The notes: generated by a model not told the origin, from the sequence alone. Positions 17,341 through 27,823 are shown, counted from the stretch's first letter. The stretch is 64,000 nucleotides of DNA from Corynebacterium alimapuense (GCF_003716585.1 NZ_PTJO01000003.1:62001-126000); one strand, 5' to 3'. Numbers and translations are program-made.

Positions 17341-18840
17341 CTAACCGACTACTCGGGCGGCCACGACGCGTGATCCATGGCGTCCGGTGATTCGGCTCCA
17401 TTCATCTGGGTTCGCGGTATTAGGCAGATCTTCGCTCTCCTGCTGCTCGGTAACCACTGCCTGCCGGATATGCTCCGGGCTCACACCAGCATCGCTGATC
17501 TGGGACAGATGATCTTTGATAGCCAGCTTCTTCGCCCGATCGACGATATTGGCGATCATCGCCCCAGAGACGAAGTCTGAGTAGTTGAGCGTCTCAATTG
17601 TGTCGTCAATAAGCGTCAACTCCACGTAAGCCCGGGGCTCAAAGAGCTTCTCGACGCCCGCCTCAATCAGCGCCTCAACGCCGATGGTGTGCGGCACTGC
17701 CTCAGTGAGATGGCGGGCAAAGATATCCCGCGCGCCATCGCGGCTGGGACGCTGCACCCGGATTTTTACATCCAATCGGCCAGGCCGCAGCAGTGCTGGG
17801 TCAATGAGCTCTTCGCGGTTAGTCGCGCCAATGATGATGACGTTGGCGAGGTTTTCCACCCCATCGAGTTCGGTGAGCAGCTGTGGAACCACGGTAGTTT
17901 CCATATCGGAGGACACTCCTGATCCACGGGTACGGAAGATTGACTCCATCTCATCGAAGAAGATGATCACCGGACGGCCCTCGCCTGCTAACTCACGGGC
18001 GCGTTCAAAGATCAGGCGGATGCGTCGCTCAGTCTCTCCAACGAACTTATTGAGCAGCTCGGGACCTTTGACGTTGAGGAAATAGGATGATGAGCCATCC
18101 CCCATTCTCCGCGACAAAGAGTTGGCTACGGCCTTGGCAATCAGCGTCTTGCCGCAACCGGGTGGGCCGTAGAGCAGCACACCCTTTGGCGGGCTGAGCT
18201 GATAATCCCGATAGAGCTGTGGATGGGAAAATGGCAGCTCGACGGCGTCTTTGATCAATTCAATCTGCTCATCCAAGCCGCCAATGTCCTCGTAGGCAAC
18301 ATCTGGAACTTCTTCGAGTGAGAGCTGGGAGACCTCAGTCTTGGGGATTCGCTCAAAACCCACCCCGGCCTTGGTATCTACCAAGAGAGTGTCGCCAGCA
18401 CGGGCTTCCTCGGCCACTGGGCCAGCTAGTTTTAACAGCCGCTCATCGCCATTGTGGGTGCTTACCAATACCCGACGGCCGTCGATGCGCTCGCTGACCA
18501 CGGCTAACTCACCGGTGTCGGTAAAGCCGCAATCTTCCACCACGATGCTGCCTTCACCAAGGCGAACTAAGGTCCCTGGGGTGAGCTTTTTCTTCGGGAT
18601 ACCAGGCGAGATCTTTAGCCGCATATGCCGTCCAGCGGTAAATACCTCGGCGTCTTGACCGGAAGCCGAGTATTCCAAAAACACCCCATAAGTTGAGGCT
18701 GGCTCAGCTAAGGAGTCAATTTGAGCGCTGAGATCTGCCAGCCGATCACGGGAGGCTTTCAGCGCTCGGGAGAGCTTAGCGTTTTGGAGACCCAGTGCTT
18801 GGATCTCCTGGTTGAGTGAGGTGGTCTCAGAGCTGTTCAT
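17341..18840 (-). CDS. arc: AAA+ ATPase ARC/Mpa
   Basis: 499 aa hexameric ATPase that binds pupylated proteins. N-terminal coiled coil (about 8-48) that recruits Pup, tandem OB domains (about 55-160), AAA domain with Walker A GPPGCGKT (225-232) and Walker B IIFFDE (292-297). The C-terminus ends [11 protein letters not shown] and lacks the Gln-Tyr-Leu tail by which mycobacterial Mpa opens the 20S proteasome. This matches an unfoldase working without a proteasome. TAGAGT lies six bases before the ATG. Confidence 0.95.
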   Translation of the reverse strand: MNSSETTSLNQEIQALGLQNAKLSRALKASRDRLADLSAQIDSLAEPASTYGVFLEYSASGQDAEVFTAGRHMRLKISPGIPKKKLTPGTLVRLGEGSIVVEDCGFTDTGELAVVSERIDGRRVLVSTHNGDERLLKLAGPVAEEARAGDTLLVDTKAGVGFERIPKTEVSQLSLEEVPDVAYEDIGGLDEQIELIKDAVELPFSHPQLYRDYQLSPPKGVLLYGPPGCGKTLIAKAVANSLSRRMGDGSSSYFLNVKGPELLNKFVGETERRIRLIFERARELAGEGRPVIIFFDEMESIFRTRGSGVSSDMETTVVPQLLTELDGVENLANVIIIGATNREELIDPALLRPGRLDVKIRVQRPSRDGARDIFARHLTEAVPHTIGVEALIEAGVEKLFEPRAYVELTLIDDTIETLNYSDFVSGAMIANIVDRAKKLAIKDHLSQISDAGVSPEHIRQAVVTEQQESEDLPNTANPDEWSRITGRHGSRVVAARVVG

Positions 18841-18891
18841 GTACTCACTCTATAGCCGTGCCGCACTCATCTGGGGTTAATAGCTAGCTGG

Positions 18892-19728
18892 CTATTTCCT
18901 AGCGCGGCGCTGCGGGCGCGGCGGGGTAACCCCGTCAGTCAGGCGACGAGCCCAGATCAGGAAGGCAGTATGGGCATTCATTCGGTGCTCCGGGCGGGTG
19001 GCCAAACCTTCGACCTTCCACTCACGAACCAGTGACTCCCAAGCTCGTGGCTCAGTGAAACACTGCTGCTCCCGGATTCCCTCCATGACCTTCATCAACT
19101 GTGGAACGGTAGCCACATAGGTCATGAACACTCCACCGGGGATGAGAATGTCGCGCACGACCTCTAGGCATTCCCAGGGCTCGAGCATATCCAGGATGAC
19201 TCGGTCGACGGGGCCGCCGAGATCATCGGCAGTGACTTCCTTGAGATCGCCCAACCGGGGATCCCACGCGTCAGGCCGGCCGCCGAAGAACTCATCGACG
19301 TTGGACTCAGCAAAATCCAAATGGTCCTGGCGAATTTCGTAGGAAATCACTTTGCCCTGCTCGCCGACTGCACGCAGCAGGTTCATAGACAAAGCGCCGG
19401 AACCGGCACCTGCCTCCAGCACTCGGGCGCCGGGGAAGATATCGCCTTCGACGAGGATCTGGGCCGAGTCTTTCGGGTAGATCACGGCCGCGCCACGGGG
19501 CATCGACAAGACATGATCGACCATCAAGTGGCGAAAGAGTAGGAAATCCGATCCCAGCGTGGAACGGATGACCGAACCTTCTGGCATACCAATGATCTCA
19601 TCGTGGGAGATCATGCCCTTATGGGAATGAAAGCTCTTCCCCGATTCCAGGATGATGGTGAAATGACGGCGCTTAGCGTCAGTGAGCTGGACGCGGTCGC
19701 CGAGCTGGAACGGGCCGGAATTGGCCAT
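18892..19728 (-). CDS. trmI: tRNA (adenine-58-N1)-methyltransferase TrmI
   Basis: 278 aa. It methylates A58 in the T-loop of tRNA using S-adenosylmethionine. N-terminal beta-barrel (about 1-70), then a class I Rossmann methyltransferase with SAM motif VLEAGAGSGALS (about 103-114), conserved RVILDMLEPWE, and the TYVATVPQLMKV block. AAGGAG sits nine bases before the ATG. Rv2118c is the M. tuberculosis equivalent next to the same pupylation cluster. Confidence 0.94.
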   Translation of the reverse strand: MANSGPFQLGDRVQLTDAKRRHFTIILESGKSFHSHKGMISHDEIIGMPEGSVIRSTLGSDFLLFRHLMVDHVLSMPRGAAVIYPKDSAQILVEGDIFPGARVLEAGAGSGALSMNLLRAVGEQGKVISYEIRQDHLDFAESNVDEFFGGRPDAWDPRLGDLKEVTADDLGGPVDRVILDMLEPWECLEVVRDILIPGGVFMTYVATVPQLMKVMEGIREQQCFTEPRAWESLVREWKVEGLATRPEHRMNAHTAFLIWARRLTDGVTPPRPQRRARK

Positions 19729-19754
19729 GTGGAAGGGCTCCTTGTAGATCTGGG

Positions 19755-21008
19755 TTATCGGTTAATTAAGTATGCCTCAAGCGCTTGCGCGAACCATATC
19801 TGGTCCTGCACGCCTGCTAATTCTCGAGCGGAGTGCATCGAGACCAAGGGCACGCCGACATCCACGGTCGCTACTCCGATGCGGGTGGCGGTGATCGGTC
19901 CGATCGTCGAGCCACAAGGCACATCATTGTTGCCGACAAAAGCTTGTGAGGGCACCCCAGCCGCGCGGCAGGCATGTTCCCACATAGCTACCGTTTTTGC
20001 ATTGGAGGCGTATCGCTGGTTGGAATTGACCTTGACCACTGGGCCTTGGCCGATAATCGGCTGGTGTGAGGGGTCGTGGCGGCCTGAGTAATTGGGATGC
20101 ACAGAATGCGCGGCATCGGCCGATACACAACTAGAACGCGCGATCATCCGGGCGAATCCATCGTTATCGGCGCCAAGGTAGCCCGCAGTCCTGCTCATGA
20201 CCTGTTCCAGAATCGGGCCGGCGGCCCCAGTCGTCGAAGCCGAGCCAACCTCTTCATGGTCGAAGGCAGCGAGCACGAGCACATCCTTACCGGTATCGCC
20301 GGAATCAACAGCCCGCAATAGCGCAATCAGTGAAGCGTGTACCGAGGTGAGATTATCCATCCGACCAGCGGCGATAAACTCCGCATCAGCGCCGAATACT
20401 TCAGCACGTTGAGTGTCATAGGTGATCACGTTGTGGGCATAAATATCTTGCTTGTCCACCCCAGCGGCTTCGGCCACCGCGTCCATCACTGAAGTCGCGG
20501 TAGTTCCGATAATCGGCTGGGTGTGCTGTTGACGATCAATGCTCCGGTCAGCCGAACGATCTAGGTGGATTGCCAGATGAGGAATCCGAGCGATGGCACC
20601 GGTAGCGACTCGCTTGGTAGAGCCATCAGCCAAGACAATGCGACCTGCGAACCCCAAGTCGCGGTCGAACCAGGACGATAGGATCGGCCCGCCATAAACT
20701 TCCACGGCCGCCTGCTGCCAACCTGCGGCGGTCATATCTGGATGAGGTTTGAGGGTGAAACCGGGAGAATCGGTATGCGAGCCGATGATCCGGAATCCGG
20801 ATTCGGGAGAGGCATCTTCGGGTACCCACCAAGCCATGACTGCTCCTCCGCGGACGAGAACATGCCCACCGGGGGAAGCATCCCAAGCATCAGTGTCGTT
20901 CTGGCGGGCAAATCCTGCCGCGGATAGTCGATCGGCAACGAGGTGAGCCGCATGATAAGAACTCGGGGCGGAAGCAAGGAAGTCAAGAAGATCCGGAGTT
21001 TGGTTCAT
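19755..21008 (-). CDS. M18 family aminopeptidase
   Basis: 417 aa dinuclear-zinc aminopeptidase of the aspartyl aminopeptidase (M18) family; acts on N-terminal acidic residues of peptides in the cytoplasm. Metal-binding regions are seen at GSHTDSPGF (about 94-102), AAFDHEEVGS and the late motif PLVSMHSARELAG. Length and order of motifs match ApeB/PepC proteins. AGGAG just before the ATG at 21008 indicates a leadered mRNA. Divergent from the RecB-like gene, with a 36-base spacer. Confidence 0.92.
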   Translation of the reverse strand: MNQTPDLLDFLASAPSSYHAAHLVADRLSAAGFARQNDTDAWDASPGGHVLVRGGAVMAWWVPEDASPESGFRIIGSHTDSPGFTLKPHPDMTAAGWQQAAVEVYGGPILSSWFDRDLGFAGRIVLADGSTKRVATGAIARIPHLAIHLDRSADRSIDRQQHTQPIIGTTATSVMDAVAEAAGVDKQDIYAHNVITYDTQRAEVFGADAEFIAAGRMDNLTSVHASLIALLRAVDSGDTGKDVLVLAAFDHEEVGSASTTGAAGPILEQVMSRTAGYLGADNDGFARMIARSSCVSADAAHSVHPNYSGRHDPSHQPIIGQGPVVKVNSNQRYASNAKTVAMWEHACRAAGVPSQAFVGNNDVPCGSTIGPITATRIGVATVDVGVPLVSMHSARELAGVQDQIWFAQALEAYLINR

Positions 21009-21044
21009 ATCTCCTACCTTGCCACGGTTAAACTATTGGCCATC

Positions 21045-21881
21045 ATGGACTCCCCCTCGCCTCGCCCGCTAGCACTGTCTCCCTCACGTGCCTCCGACTA
21101 CCAACAGTGTCCGCTGCTCTACCGGCTTAAAGCCATTGACCGGATTCCGGAACCTAAAACTCTGGCGCAGGTCAAAGGGACGCTGGTCCATGCCGTCCTC
21201 GAGGAATTGCATGGAAAAAATCGCGAGGAGCGGACTTTTCCTGCAGCGGTGAAGCGACTCAAACCACAGTGGGCAGATATGTGCGAGCAGGATGAACAAC
21301 TGCTCGAATTGGTTCCGCCAGAGACTTTGCATGGTTTCTTGGTCGAATCTCGGGAGCTGCTGCGAGGCTACTTCCAGATGGAAAACCCACAGGGTTTCGA
21401 CGCTGATTCCTGCGAGATGTACGTCGATACCATCCTGCCCAACGGAGTCCCCGTGCGTGGATTCATCGACCGAGTAGACATCGCCCCCACCGGCGAGGTT
21501 CGAGTGGTCGACTACAAGACCGGCAAGAAGCCGATCCCGCGCTATTCCCAGTCCGCAACCTTCCAAATGAAGTTCTACGCACTGGTCTATTGGCGGCTTT
21601 TTGACACCATCCCCCACCAGCTGCGCCTGATGTACCTCAAGGTCATCGACTCCATGATTCTGAGCCCCTCCCGGGAAGAACTGGAGTACTTCGAACGAGA
21701 CCTCGGCGATCTATGGGCCAAGATTGAGGGAGATGGAAAGGAAGGGATCTTCCGGCCAAAGACTTCGAAGCTCTGCGGCTGGTGCTCCTTCCAAGAGCTC
21801 TGTCCTTCCTTTGGCGGCACCCCGCCGGAGTATCCCGGTTGGCCAGGATCTACCGCCGATCTGGCGCGCCGGGATTCCTAG
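21045..21881 (+). CDS. RecB-family PD-(D/E)XK nuclease with Fe-S cysteines
   Basis: 278 aa. Stand-alone RecB/Cas4-like nuclease domain, related to Rv2119. The active-site region GFIDRVDI...VRVVDYKTGKKP (about 141-168) holds the D...D-x-K core. Four cysteines, Cys22 near the N-terminus and three in CGWCSFQELC near the C-terminus, match the 4Fe-4S clamp of AddB-type nucleases. It is likely involved in DNA repair, but the partner is unknown. The ATG at 21045 is chosen because the upstream in-frame region lies inside the divergent gene and TAAACT (21029-21034) precedes it. Confidence 0.88.
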   Translation: MDSPSPRPLALSPSRASDYQQCPLLYRLKAIDRIPEPKTLAQVKGTLVHAVLEELHGKNREERTFPAAVKRLKPQWADMCEQDEQLLELVPPETLHGFLVESRELLRGYFQMENPQGFDADSCEMYVDTILPNGVPVRGFIDRVDIAPTGEVRVVDYKTGKKPIPRYSQSATFQMKFYALVYWRLFDTIPHQLRLMYLKVIDSMILSPSREELEYFERDLGDLWAKIEGDGKEGIFRPKTSKLCGWCSFQELCPSFGGTPPEYPGWPGSTADLARRDS

Positions 21882-23536
21882 AATAGGCCAGAGATTCGGC
21901 CATCAGGGGCGACATCGATTGTGTTGGCGGCTGGTGTTTTAGGCAGTCCTGGCATGGTCATTACGTTGCCGGTCAACGCGACGATGAAGCCCGCACCGGT
22001 GCGTGGCAATAGCTCTCGAACGTGCAGAGTGTGCCCGGAAGGTGCACCAAGCGCACTGGGATCATCGCTAAAGGAATACTGCGTCTTGGAGATGCACACC
22101 GGTAGCTGATCCCAGCCGTTATCCCGAATTAGTGCTAGGTCTTTGAGCGCCTTTGGAGAATATTGGACTTTGTCTGCTCGATAGATCCGCCGAGCAATGG
22201 TCTCGATGGATTTCTCCACCCCTTCTGCAGCGTCGTAGAGCTGCGCAGAGTGATCACCAAGATTGTCTAGGACTACTCGTGCGAGCTCTTCGGCGCCTGC
22301 TCCGCCTTGGGACCAGACTTTGGCTTCTACTAGCGGAACCTGGAAGTCATTGGCCCAGTTGCGCATAAACTCCCGTTCTGCCGCAGTATCGGAGTCAAAG
22401 AGGTTGAGCGCGACCACCGGGCTTACGCCAAATTGCTGGACGTTACTGACATGCCGGGCGAGATTGGCCACCCCGGGTTTGAGCGCGTCGAGGTTCTTTG
22501 TCGTCAAATCCGTTCGCGGCTGGCCGCCGTTGTATTTGAGGGATCGGATGGTGGCCACGATGACCGCACCGTTGACGGTGAGATCACCAAAAGGTGCGGT
22601 GATGTCGAAGAATTTTTCCGCCCCTAGATCAGAGCCGAAGCCTGCCTCAGTGAGCACGATCTCCGCATGTTGGAGTGCTACGCGGGTGGCGATCAGGGAG
22701 TTGCAACCATGAGCAATATTGGCAAACGGCCCGCCGTGGACATAAGCCGGAGTTCCTCCCAGGGTTTGGACCAAGTTGGGGTTGATCGCCTCTTTCATCA
22801 ACGCAGTCAATGCTCCAGCGGCGTCGAGTTGACCAGCAGTGACTGGTTGTTGATCGTAGGTGAATCCGATCGTAATCTGGCTGATGCGTTTTTTAAGATC
22901 CGCCAAATCGGTGGCTAAGCACAACACGGCCATGATCTCGGAGGCTGCGGTGATAGTAAAACCAGTTTCTCGTGGCACTCCGTGAGCAGGTCCCCCGAGG
23001 CCGGTGATCACATTGCGCAAAGTTCGGTCATTGACATCCACGCAGCGTTGCCAGGTCACCCGGCGAGGATCGATCCCCAATTCATTGCCGTGGTGGATGT
23101 GGTTATCAATGATCGCGGACAGAGTGTTGGTGGCCGCGGCGATGGCATGAAAATCTCCAGTGAAGTGCAGATTGATTTCTTCCATCGGCACAATCTGGGA
23201 GTAGCCACCACCGGCCGCCCCGCCTTTAATACCCATGACCGGACCTTGGGAGGGCTCGCGCAAGGCCGCAGCAGCATTTTTTCCTAGCCGGCTCATCGCA
23301 TCGGCTAGCCCGATCAGCACAGTGGATTTTCCCTCTCCGGCAGGTGTTGGCGAAATGCCGGTCACTAGCACTAGCTTTCCGGGGTCCGAAGGCGATGCCA
23401 GCGTAGTGATATCAACCTTGGCTTTGGTAGTGCCATAGCTGATCAAAGATGCTGGGTCGATCCCTGCTCGCTGGGCAATAGCCCCGATCGGTTCGAGGGT
23501 ATGGGCCTGGGCGATGTCGACGTCTTTTAAAGCCAT
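21878..23536 (-). CDS. fhs: Formate-tetrahydrofolate ligase
   Basis: 552 aa, full length. It makes 10-formyl-THF from formate, THF and ATP, feeding one-carbon metabolism. P-loop TPAGEGKSTVLIGLAD (about 62-77), and blocks GIKGGAAGGGYSQ and EAGFGSDLGAEKF are family signatures. TAGGAT lies seven bases before the ATG, so the mRNA is probably leaderless. The stop overlaps the convergent RecB-like gene by four bases. Many corynebacteria rely on the GlyA/FolD route; this gives a formate-using alternative. Confidence 0.95.
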   Translation of the reverse strand: MALKDVDIAQAHTLEPIGAIAQRAGIDPASLISYGTTKAKVDITTLASPSDPGKLVLVTGISPTPAGEGKSTVLIGLADAMSRLGKNAAAALREPSQGPVMGIKGGAAGGGYSQIVPMEEINLHFTGDFHAIAAATNTLSAIIDNHIHHGNELGIDPRRVTWQRCVDVNDRTLRNVITGLGGPAHGVPRETGFTITAASEIMAVLCLATDLADLKKRISQITIGFTYDQQPVTAGQLDAAGALTALMKEAINPNLVQTLGGTPAYVHGGPFANIAHGCNSLIATRVALQHAEIVLTEAGFGSDLGAEKFFDITAPFGDLTVNGAVIVATIRSLKYNGGQPRTDLTTKNLDALKPGVANLARHVSNVQQFGVSPVVALNLFDSDTAAEREFMRNWANDFQVPLVEAKVWSQGGAGAEELARVVLDNLGDHSAQLYDAAEGVEKSIETIARRIYRADKVQYSPKALKDLALIRDNGWDQLPVCISKTQYSFSDDPSALGAPSGHTLHVRELLPRTGAGFIVALTGNVMTMPGLPKTPAANTIDVAPDGRISGLF

Positions 23537-23562
23537 GAACTAAATCCTACGTGGGTGAAGGA

Positions 23563-24873
23563 TTAGATCAGTACTGCTCCAATGACATTGGCAAGCATTA
23601 CCGAGACAGTGATGCAGATTGTTCCGGGAATAATAAAGGGATGGTTGAATACGTACTTGCCGATCCGGGTAGATCCGGTATCGTCCATTTCTACGGCTGC
23701 GAGGAGAGTCGGATAAGTCGGCAGGATAAACAGAGCAGCAACAGCAGGAAAAGCGGCCACAGCGGTCAGTGGACTGACTCCGATAGCTAGTGCAGCTGGC
23801 ATGAGCGCCTTGGCCGTAGCGGCCTGAGAATAGAGCAAAGCGGCGGCGAAGAAGAGAATAACTGCTAGCAACCAGGGGCTAGTCTCCAACACATCACCTG
23901 CCAAGACCTGAATGTCTTCGATGTAATGATTGATGAATGTCGTGCCCAACCACGCCACACCCAGCACACAGATAGTGGCAGACATTCCTGAACGGAAAAC
24001 TTGAGTCTTAATAACTTCATCGGCGGGGATTCGAGTTGCTATTACGATGACTGCGGCGGCCGCCAGCATGATGGCCATGATTGCTTCGTTGCGGGGAACT
24101 GTCGGATTGTTAATCAGACCTACTTGCTCGGAGATTGCTGTGGCATAGACCATCACGGCAATGATCGAGGCGAGAAATATCCAGACGGAGGCTTTGGCGC
24201 CCTTCGGAGCAGTCCACTCCTGTTGGCCAAGTGGCGCTCGAACCAATCCATTTTCCAAGCGATCGAGATAGATGGGGTCATCTTTGAGCTCTTTGCCCAT
24301 GCGGTTGGTCAACCAAGCGGTCGGAAAAATCGCCAGGAAAGTTGCCGGGATCATCACTCCCAGCAGCGTTAAGTAGCTCACTCCGAGAGGCTCCAGGATG
24401 GTGGCCATAAAGACCACTGCCGCCGAGATCGGCGAAGCTACAATAGCCATCTGCGAAGCCACAACGGCCACCGACAATGGACGAGAAGGTCGAACCTTAC
24501 TTTCTTTGGCTACTTCCACGATCACCGGAAGTGTAGAAAAAGCTGTGTGCCCGGTGCCGGCAAATACAGTCATCGTCCATGTGACTACGGGAGCCCACAG
24601 GGTAATCTGCTTCGGATTCCGCCGGAGAAAATGCTCGGCTAAGTGGACTAAATAATCCATACCTCCAGCACGCTGCATGGCAGAAATGGCGGCAATGACG
24701 CACATGATGATTCCGATGACGTCAAAGGGCACATCTGCAGCAGTTACCGGAATGCCGGTGGCTCCCAGTAGCAACACACCGAGGCCACCTGCGAAGCCGA
24801 TTGCGATGGACCCCAAGCGAGCGCCTAAAACAATGGCGCCTAAGACAATGAGTATTTGGAGAGCGAGGAGCAT
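23563..24873 (-). CDS. dcuA: DcuA/DcuB-type C4-dicarboxylate transporter
   Basis: 436 aa polytopic membrane protein with about ten to eleven hydrophobic segments. It is very close in pattern to E. coli DcuA (GFAGGLGVLLLGATG, PFDVIGIIMCVIAAISAMQRAGGMDYLV, ASPISAAVVFM), which exchanges aspartate, fumarate, malate and succinate under oxygen limitation. The ATG at 24873 matches the family start and has TACGGT seven bases upstream. A GTG 13 codons upstream exists but adds a basic, non-family extension. It follows aspA, giving an aspartate uptake and deamination module. Confidence 0.92.
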   Translation of the reverse strand: MLLALQILIVLGAIVLGARLGSIAIGFAGGLGVLLLGATGIPVTAADVPFDVIGIIMCVIAAISAMQRAGGMDYLVHLAEHFLRRNPKQITLWAPVVTWTMTVFAGTGHTAFSTLPVIVEVAKESKVRPSRPLSVAVVASQMAIVASPISAAVVFMATILEPLGVSYLTLLGVMIPATFLAIFPTAWLTNRMGKELKDDPIYLDRLENGLVRAPLGQQEWTAPKGAKASVWIFLASIIAVMVYATAISEQVGLINNPTVPRNEAIMAIMLAAAAVIVIATRIPADEVIKTQVFRSGMSATICVLGVAWLGTTFINHYIEDIQVLAGDVLETSPWLLAVILFFAAALLYSQAATAKALMPAALAIGVSPLTAVAAFPAVAALFILPTYPTLLAAVEMDDTGSTRIGKYVFNHPFIIPGTICITVSVMLANVIGAVLI

Positions 24874-25065
24874 AAATCGGACCGTACTTTCAGTTCGGCG
24901 ATGAACGCTCACTCAACTCATTATCTAAAGGGTCCACTTAGTTGGAGCTTTACGGTCAAATTAGCTGTTCATCCGCGGTAGGAATATCTCTGGCATGAGT
25001 ATTCCCGGGCAGCGACTAATAAGTCCATTTTTATGAGTTTCCTCACGGTGACCAACTGAGTTGGT

Positions 25066-26568
25066 CTAGATATCGAGGTAGAGTTTTCCGCGAAACTGAG
25101 GGTGCATGAGGTTTTCCTTGCTCAATACTCGATCAAGGGTCTCAACATCGATGAGTCCTTTTTCCAGGACCAACTCGCGTACTGAGCGCCCTGTCAACGC
25201 GGCCTCCTTGGCCACCAGATCGCCATTGTGATGGCCGATAAATGGGTTGAGGTAGGTAATAATGCCAATCGAGTGATCAACGTAGTAGCGGCAGACGTCC
25301 GCATTAGCGGTGATACCTTCCACGCATTTTTCCTTCAACGCCAAGGCAGCATTGCTGAGCATCCGAATGGATTGGAACAATGCTTCACCCATGACCGGCT
25401 CCATGACATTGAGCTGGAGCTGACCTGCTTCGGCGGCCATGGTCACAGTAAGGTCATTGCCGAAGACCTTAAAGCAAACCTGGTTGACGACCTCGGGGAT
25501 GACTGGGTTGACTTTACCCGGCATGATCGAGGACCCAGCTTGGCGCGGTGGAAGGTTGATCTCATTGAGCCCTGCACGAGGACCAGAAGACAGCAGACGC
25601 AGATCATTGCTGATTTTCGAGAGCTTCATTGCAGCTCGCTTGACCGCGGAATGAGCCAGCACGTAGGCACCGGTGTCGCTGGTGGCCTCGATGAGGTCGA
25701 GGGCTGATTTAACCTTCAGGCCAGTGATCTCAGCCAACGAGGCGGTGACCTGATGGCGATATCCAGAGGGGGTGTTTACTCCAGTTCCGATGGCAGTAGC
25801 ACCAAGATTGACCTCTAGGAGACGCTCAGCGGCACTGCGTAATACCGATTGCTCTTCCTCCAAATTGTGGGCGAAAGCATTGAACTCATCTCCCAAGGTC
25901 ATCGGCACTGCGTCTTGGAGCTGAGTACGCCCCATTTTCAGGATGTCTTGAAACTCCCGACCTTTATGTTGAAAGGCCTTCTGCAGTTCATCGATCTGCT
26001 CGATGAGGGTGCCCATGGAATTGTAGAGACCAATGCGAAAACCTGTGGGGTAGGCATCATTGGTGGACTGCGACATATTGACGTCATCGTTGGGGTTGAT
26101 GATGTCGTACGAGCCTTTTTCTTTGCCCAAGTGCTCCAACGCGAGGTTGGCGATGACTTCGTTGGTGTTCATGTTGAGGCTTGTGCCTGCCCCACCTTGG
26201 AAAACATCGATGGGGAACTGGTCCATGCACCGACCATGCTTGAGGATTTGGTCACACGCCCAAATGATGGATTCGCATTTTTCAGCAGGCAGGGTGTGTA
26301 GTCGACGATTGGCTAGCGCCGCTGCCTTCTTGACTTGAACCATGCCTCGGATGAACTCAGGCACATCGTTGATCCGAGTCCTGGAGATCTGGAAGTTTTC
26401 TATCGCGCGGAGAGTGTGGATGCCGTAATAGGCATCAGCAGGGACCTCCATCTGCCCAAGAAGGTCTTCTTCTGTGCGGGTTGCCCGAGCAAGAGTGGTG
26501 CTAGAGAGCTTCAACTTTTTCTCCTGCTTTTGGGAAGAATTAGCTGATTTACCCGTGGTCTTCGACAT
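25066..26568 (-). CDS. aspA: Aspartate ammonia-lyase (aspartase)
   Basis: 500 aa fumarase/aspartase superfamily enzyme converting L-aspartate to fumarate and ammonia. The superfamily signature [15 protein letters not shown] is at about 344-358, and the aspartase block [24 protein letters not shown] follows a polar, Lys/Ser-rich N-terminal extension of about 30 residues that is longer than in E. coli AspA. The ATG has GAGGAG about ten bases upstream. Aspartase next to hisG is also the C. glutamicum arrangement. Confidence 0.95.
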   Translation of the reverse strand: MSKTTGKSANSSQKQEKKLKLSSTTLARATRTEEDLLGQMEVPADAYYGIHTLRAIENFQISRTRINDVPEFIRGMVQVKKAAALANRRLHTLPAEKCESIIWACDQILKHGRCMDQFPIDVFQGGAGTSLNMNTNEVIANLALEHLGKEKGSYDIINPNDDVNMSQSTNDAYPTGFRIGLYNSMGTLIEQIDELQKAFQHKGREFQDILKMGRTQLQDAVPMTLGDEFNAFAHNLEEEQSVLRSAAERLLEVNLGATAIGTGVNTPSGYRHQVTASLAEITGLKVKSALDLIEATSDTGAYVLAHSAVKRAAMKLSKISNDLRLLSSGPRAGLNEINLPPRQAGSSIMPGKVNPVIPEVVNQVCFKVFGNDLTVTMAAEAGQLQLNVMEPVMGEALFQSIRMLSNAALALKEKCVEGITANADVCRYYVDHSIGIITYLNPFIGHHNGDLVAKEAALTGRSVRELVLEKGLIDVETLDRVLSKENLMHPQFRGKLYLDI

Positions 26569-26634
26569 GGATTAGGTCTCCTCATAAGAAACGCAACTGA
26601 TGGTGTTTCTATCCATGCTAGCTGCAATCCATGG

Positions 26635-26662
26635 CCCCGGGACAACACGAGATATCCCGGGG
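26635..26662. terminator. Hairpin between hisG and aspA
   Basis: CCCCGGGA (26635-26642) and TCCCGGGG (26655-26662) form an 8-bp GC-rich stem with a 12-base loop just beyond the hisG stop. There is no T-run, so terminator activity is inferred from position. Confidence 0.45.
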
Positions 26663-26674
26663 AAACCTAATGAC

Positions 26675-27520
26675 TTAAAGCCGAACGATTCTCAGTTCAG
26701 AAGCCAAAATAGCCTGGGCTCCGAGTGTGGAAAGCAAGTCCATCACATCATTGGCCTTTTTCCGAGGAATCAGCGCACGGACGGCGACCATATCCTCGCG
26801 GGCCAGCGGAGAAACAGTCGGTCCTGAAAGCCCCGGGGTAATCTCTGCAGCTGAGTCAAGCAGGTCACGAGAGATGTTGTAGTCGATCATGAGGTAATTC
26901 TGAGCGTGCAAAATACCTTCAATGCGGGCCAAAAGGACTCGCTGCTCCGGGGTGATCTCGACTCCAGTACGAGAGACGATGACAGCCTCAGAATCGACCA
27001 ACGGTTCACCGAAAGGAGCTAGTCCTTGGCGCCGCAGAGTGTTGCCGGAGGAGACCACATCAGCGATGACATCGGCTACACCCAGCTTGATGGAGATCTC
27101 GACTGCTCCGTCCAAACGAATAATATCGGCGTTGAAGCCCCTGGCTGCTAGATCCTCACGGACTAGGTTCGGGTAGGAGGTGGCAATGCGCTTGCCATCG
27201 AGGTCATCTACTGACCACTGCTCGCCTACCGGAGCGGCGTAGCGGAAAGTGGAACCGCCAAATCCCAGCGGGAGCACCTCTTGGACTTTTGCACCGGAAT
27301 CGCCAGCGAGATCGCGACCGGTAATACCCAGGTCGAGCTTTCCATTGGCCACATAGATAGCAATGTCTTTGGGCCGTAGGAAGAAAAATTCCACGTCATT
27401 GGCCTCATCGAACACGGCCAGCGCTTTGGTATCTCCTCGGCCTTTGTACCCAGCCTCGGAGAGAATCTCGACGGCGGCTTCCGACAGCGAGCCCTTATTG
27501 GGCACGGCGATCTTGATCAT
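26675..27520 (-). CDS. hisG: ATP phosphoribosyltransferase (long form)
   Basis: 281 aa. First, feedback-regulated step of histidine synthesis: ATP plus PRPP to phosphoribosyl-ATP. Catalytic domain 1-205 with [18 protein letters not shown] as the PRPP loop, then the C-terminal ACT-like HisG regulatory domain (about 210-281), so HisZ is not needed. The ATG at 27520 begins the family sequence [16 protein letters not shown]; the longer reading frame extends into hisE. The gap from hisE is 20 bases. Confidence 0.95.
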   Translation of the reverse strand: MIKIAVPNKGSLSEAAVEILSEAGYKGRGDTKALAVFDEANDVEFFFLRPKDIAIYVANGKLDLGITGRDLAGDSGAKVQEVLPLGFGGSTFRYAAPVGEQWSVDDLDGKRIATSYPNLVREDLAARGFNADIIRLDGAVEISIKLGVADVIADVVSSGNTLRRQGLAPFGEPLVDSEAVIVSRTGVEITPEQRVLLARIEGILHAQNYLMIDYNISRDLLDSAAEITPGLSGPTVSPLAREDMVAVRALIPRKKANDVMDLLSTLGAQAILASELRIVRL

Positions 27521-27540
27521 GTTGTGGTGTCGCTTCCTAG

Positions 27541-27804
27541 TTACAGGTACTTGTAGATATCTGCCGGGGTCAGGCCGCGAGCGATCATCATGACCTGGGT
27601 CCAATAAATCAGTTGCGACATCTCCTCCGCCAACTCTTCATCAGATTGGTATTCGGAGGCGATCCAGACCTCTCCAGCCTCCTCGATGACCTTTTTACCG
27701 ATCTGGTGCACTCCAGCATCGAGTGCGGAAACGGTACCGGAGCCCTCCGGACGGTTGCTCGCGCGTTCGGTCAGTTCTTCAAAGAGAGAGTCAAAGTTCT
27801 TCAC
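27541..27804 (-). CDS. hisE: Phosphoribosyl-ATP pyrophosphatase
   Basis: 87 aa, complete. Second step of histidine synthesis, hydrolysing phosphoribosyl-ATP to phosphoribosyl-AMP. All-alpha MazG-like fold with the metal-binding [24 protein letters not shown] helix pair (about 40-63). GTG start with TAACCT eight bases upstream (leaderless). It is the first gene of a hisE-hisG unit, the standard corynebacterial and mycobacterial order. Confidence 0.94.
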   Translation of the reverse strand: MKNFDSLFEELTERASNRPEGSGTVSALDAGVHQIGKKVIEEAGEVWIASEYQSDEELAEEMSQLIYWTQVMMIARGLTPADIYKYL

Positions 27805-27823
27805 AATCGACTAGGTTAGACCA

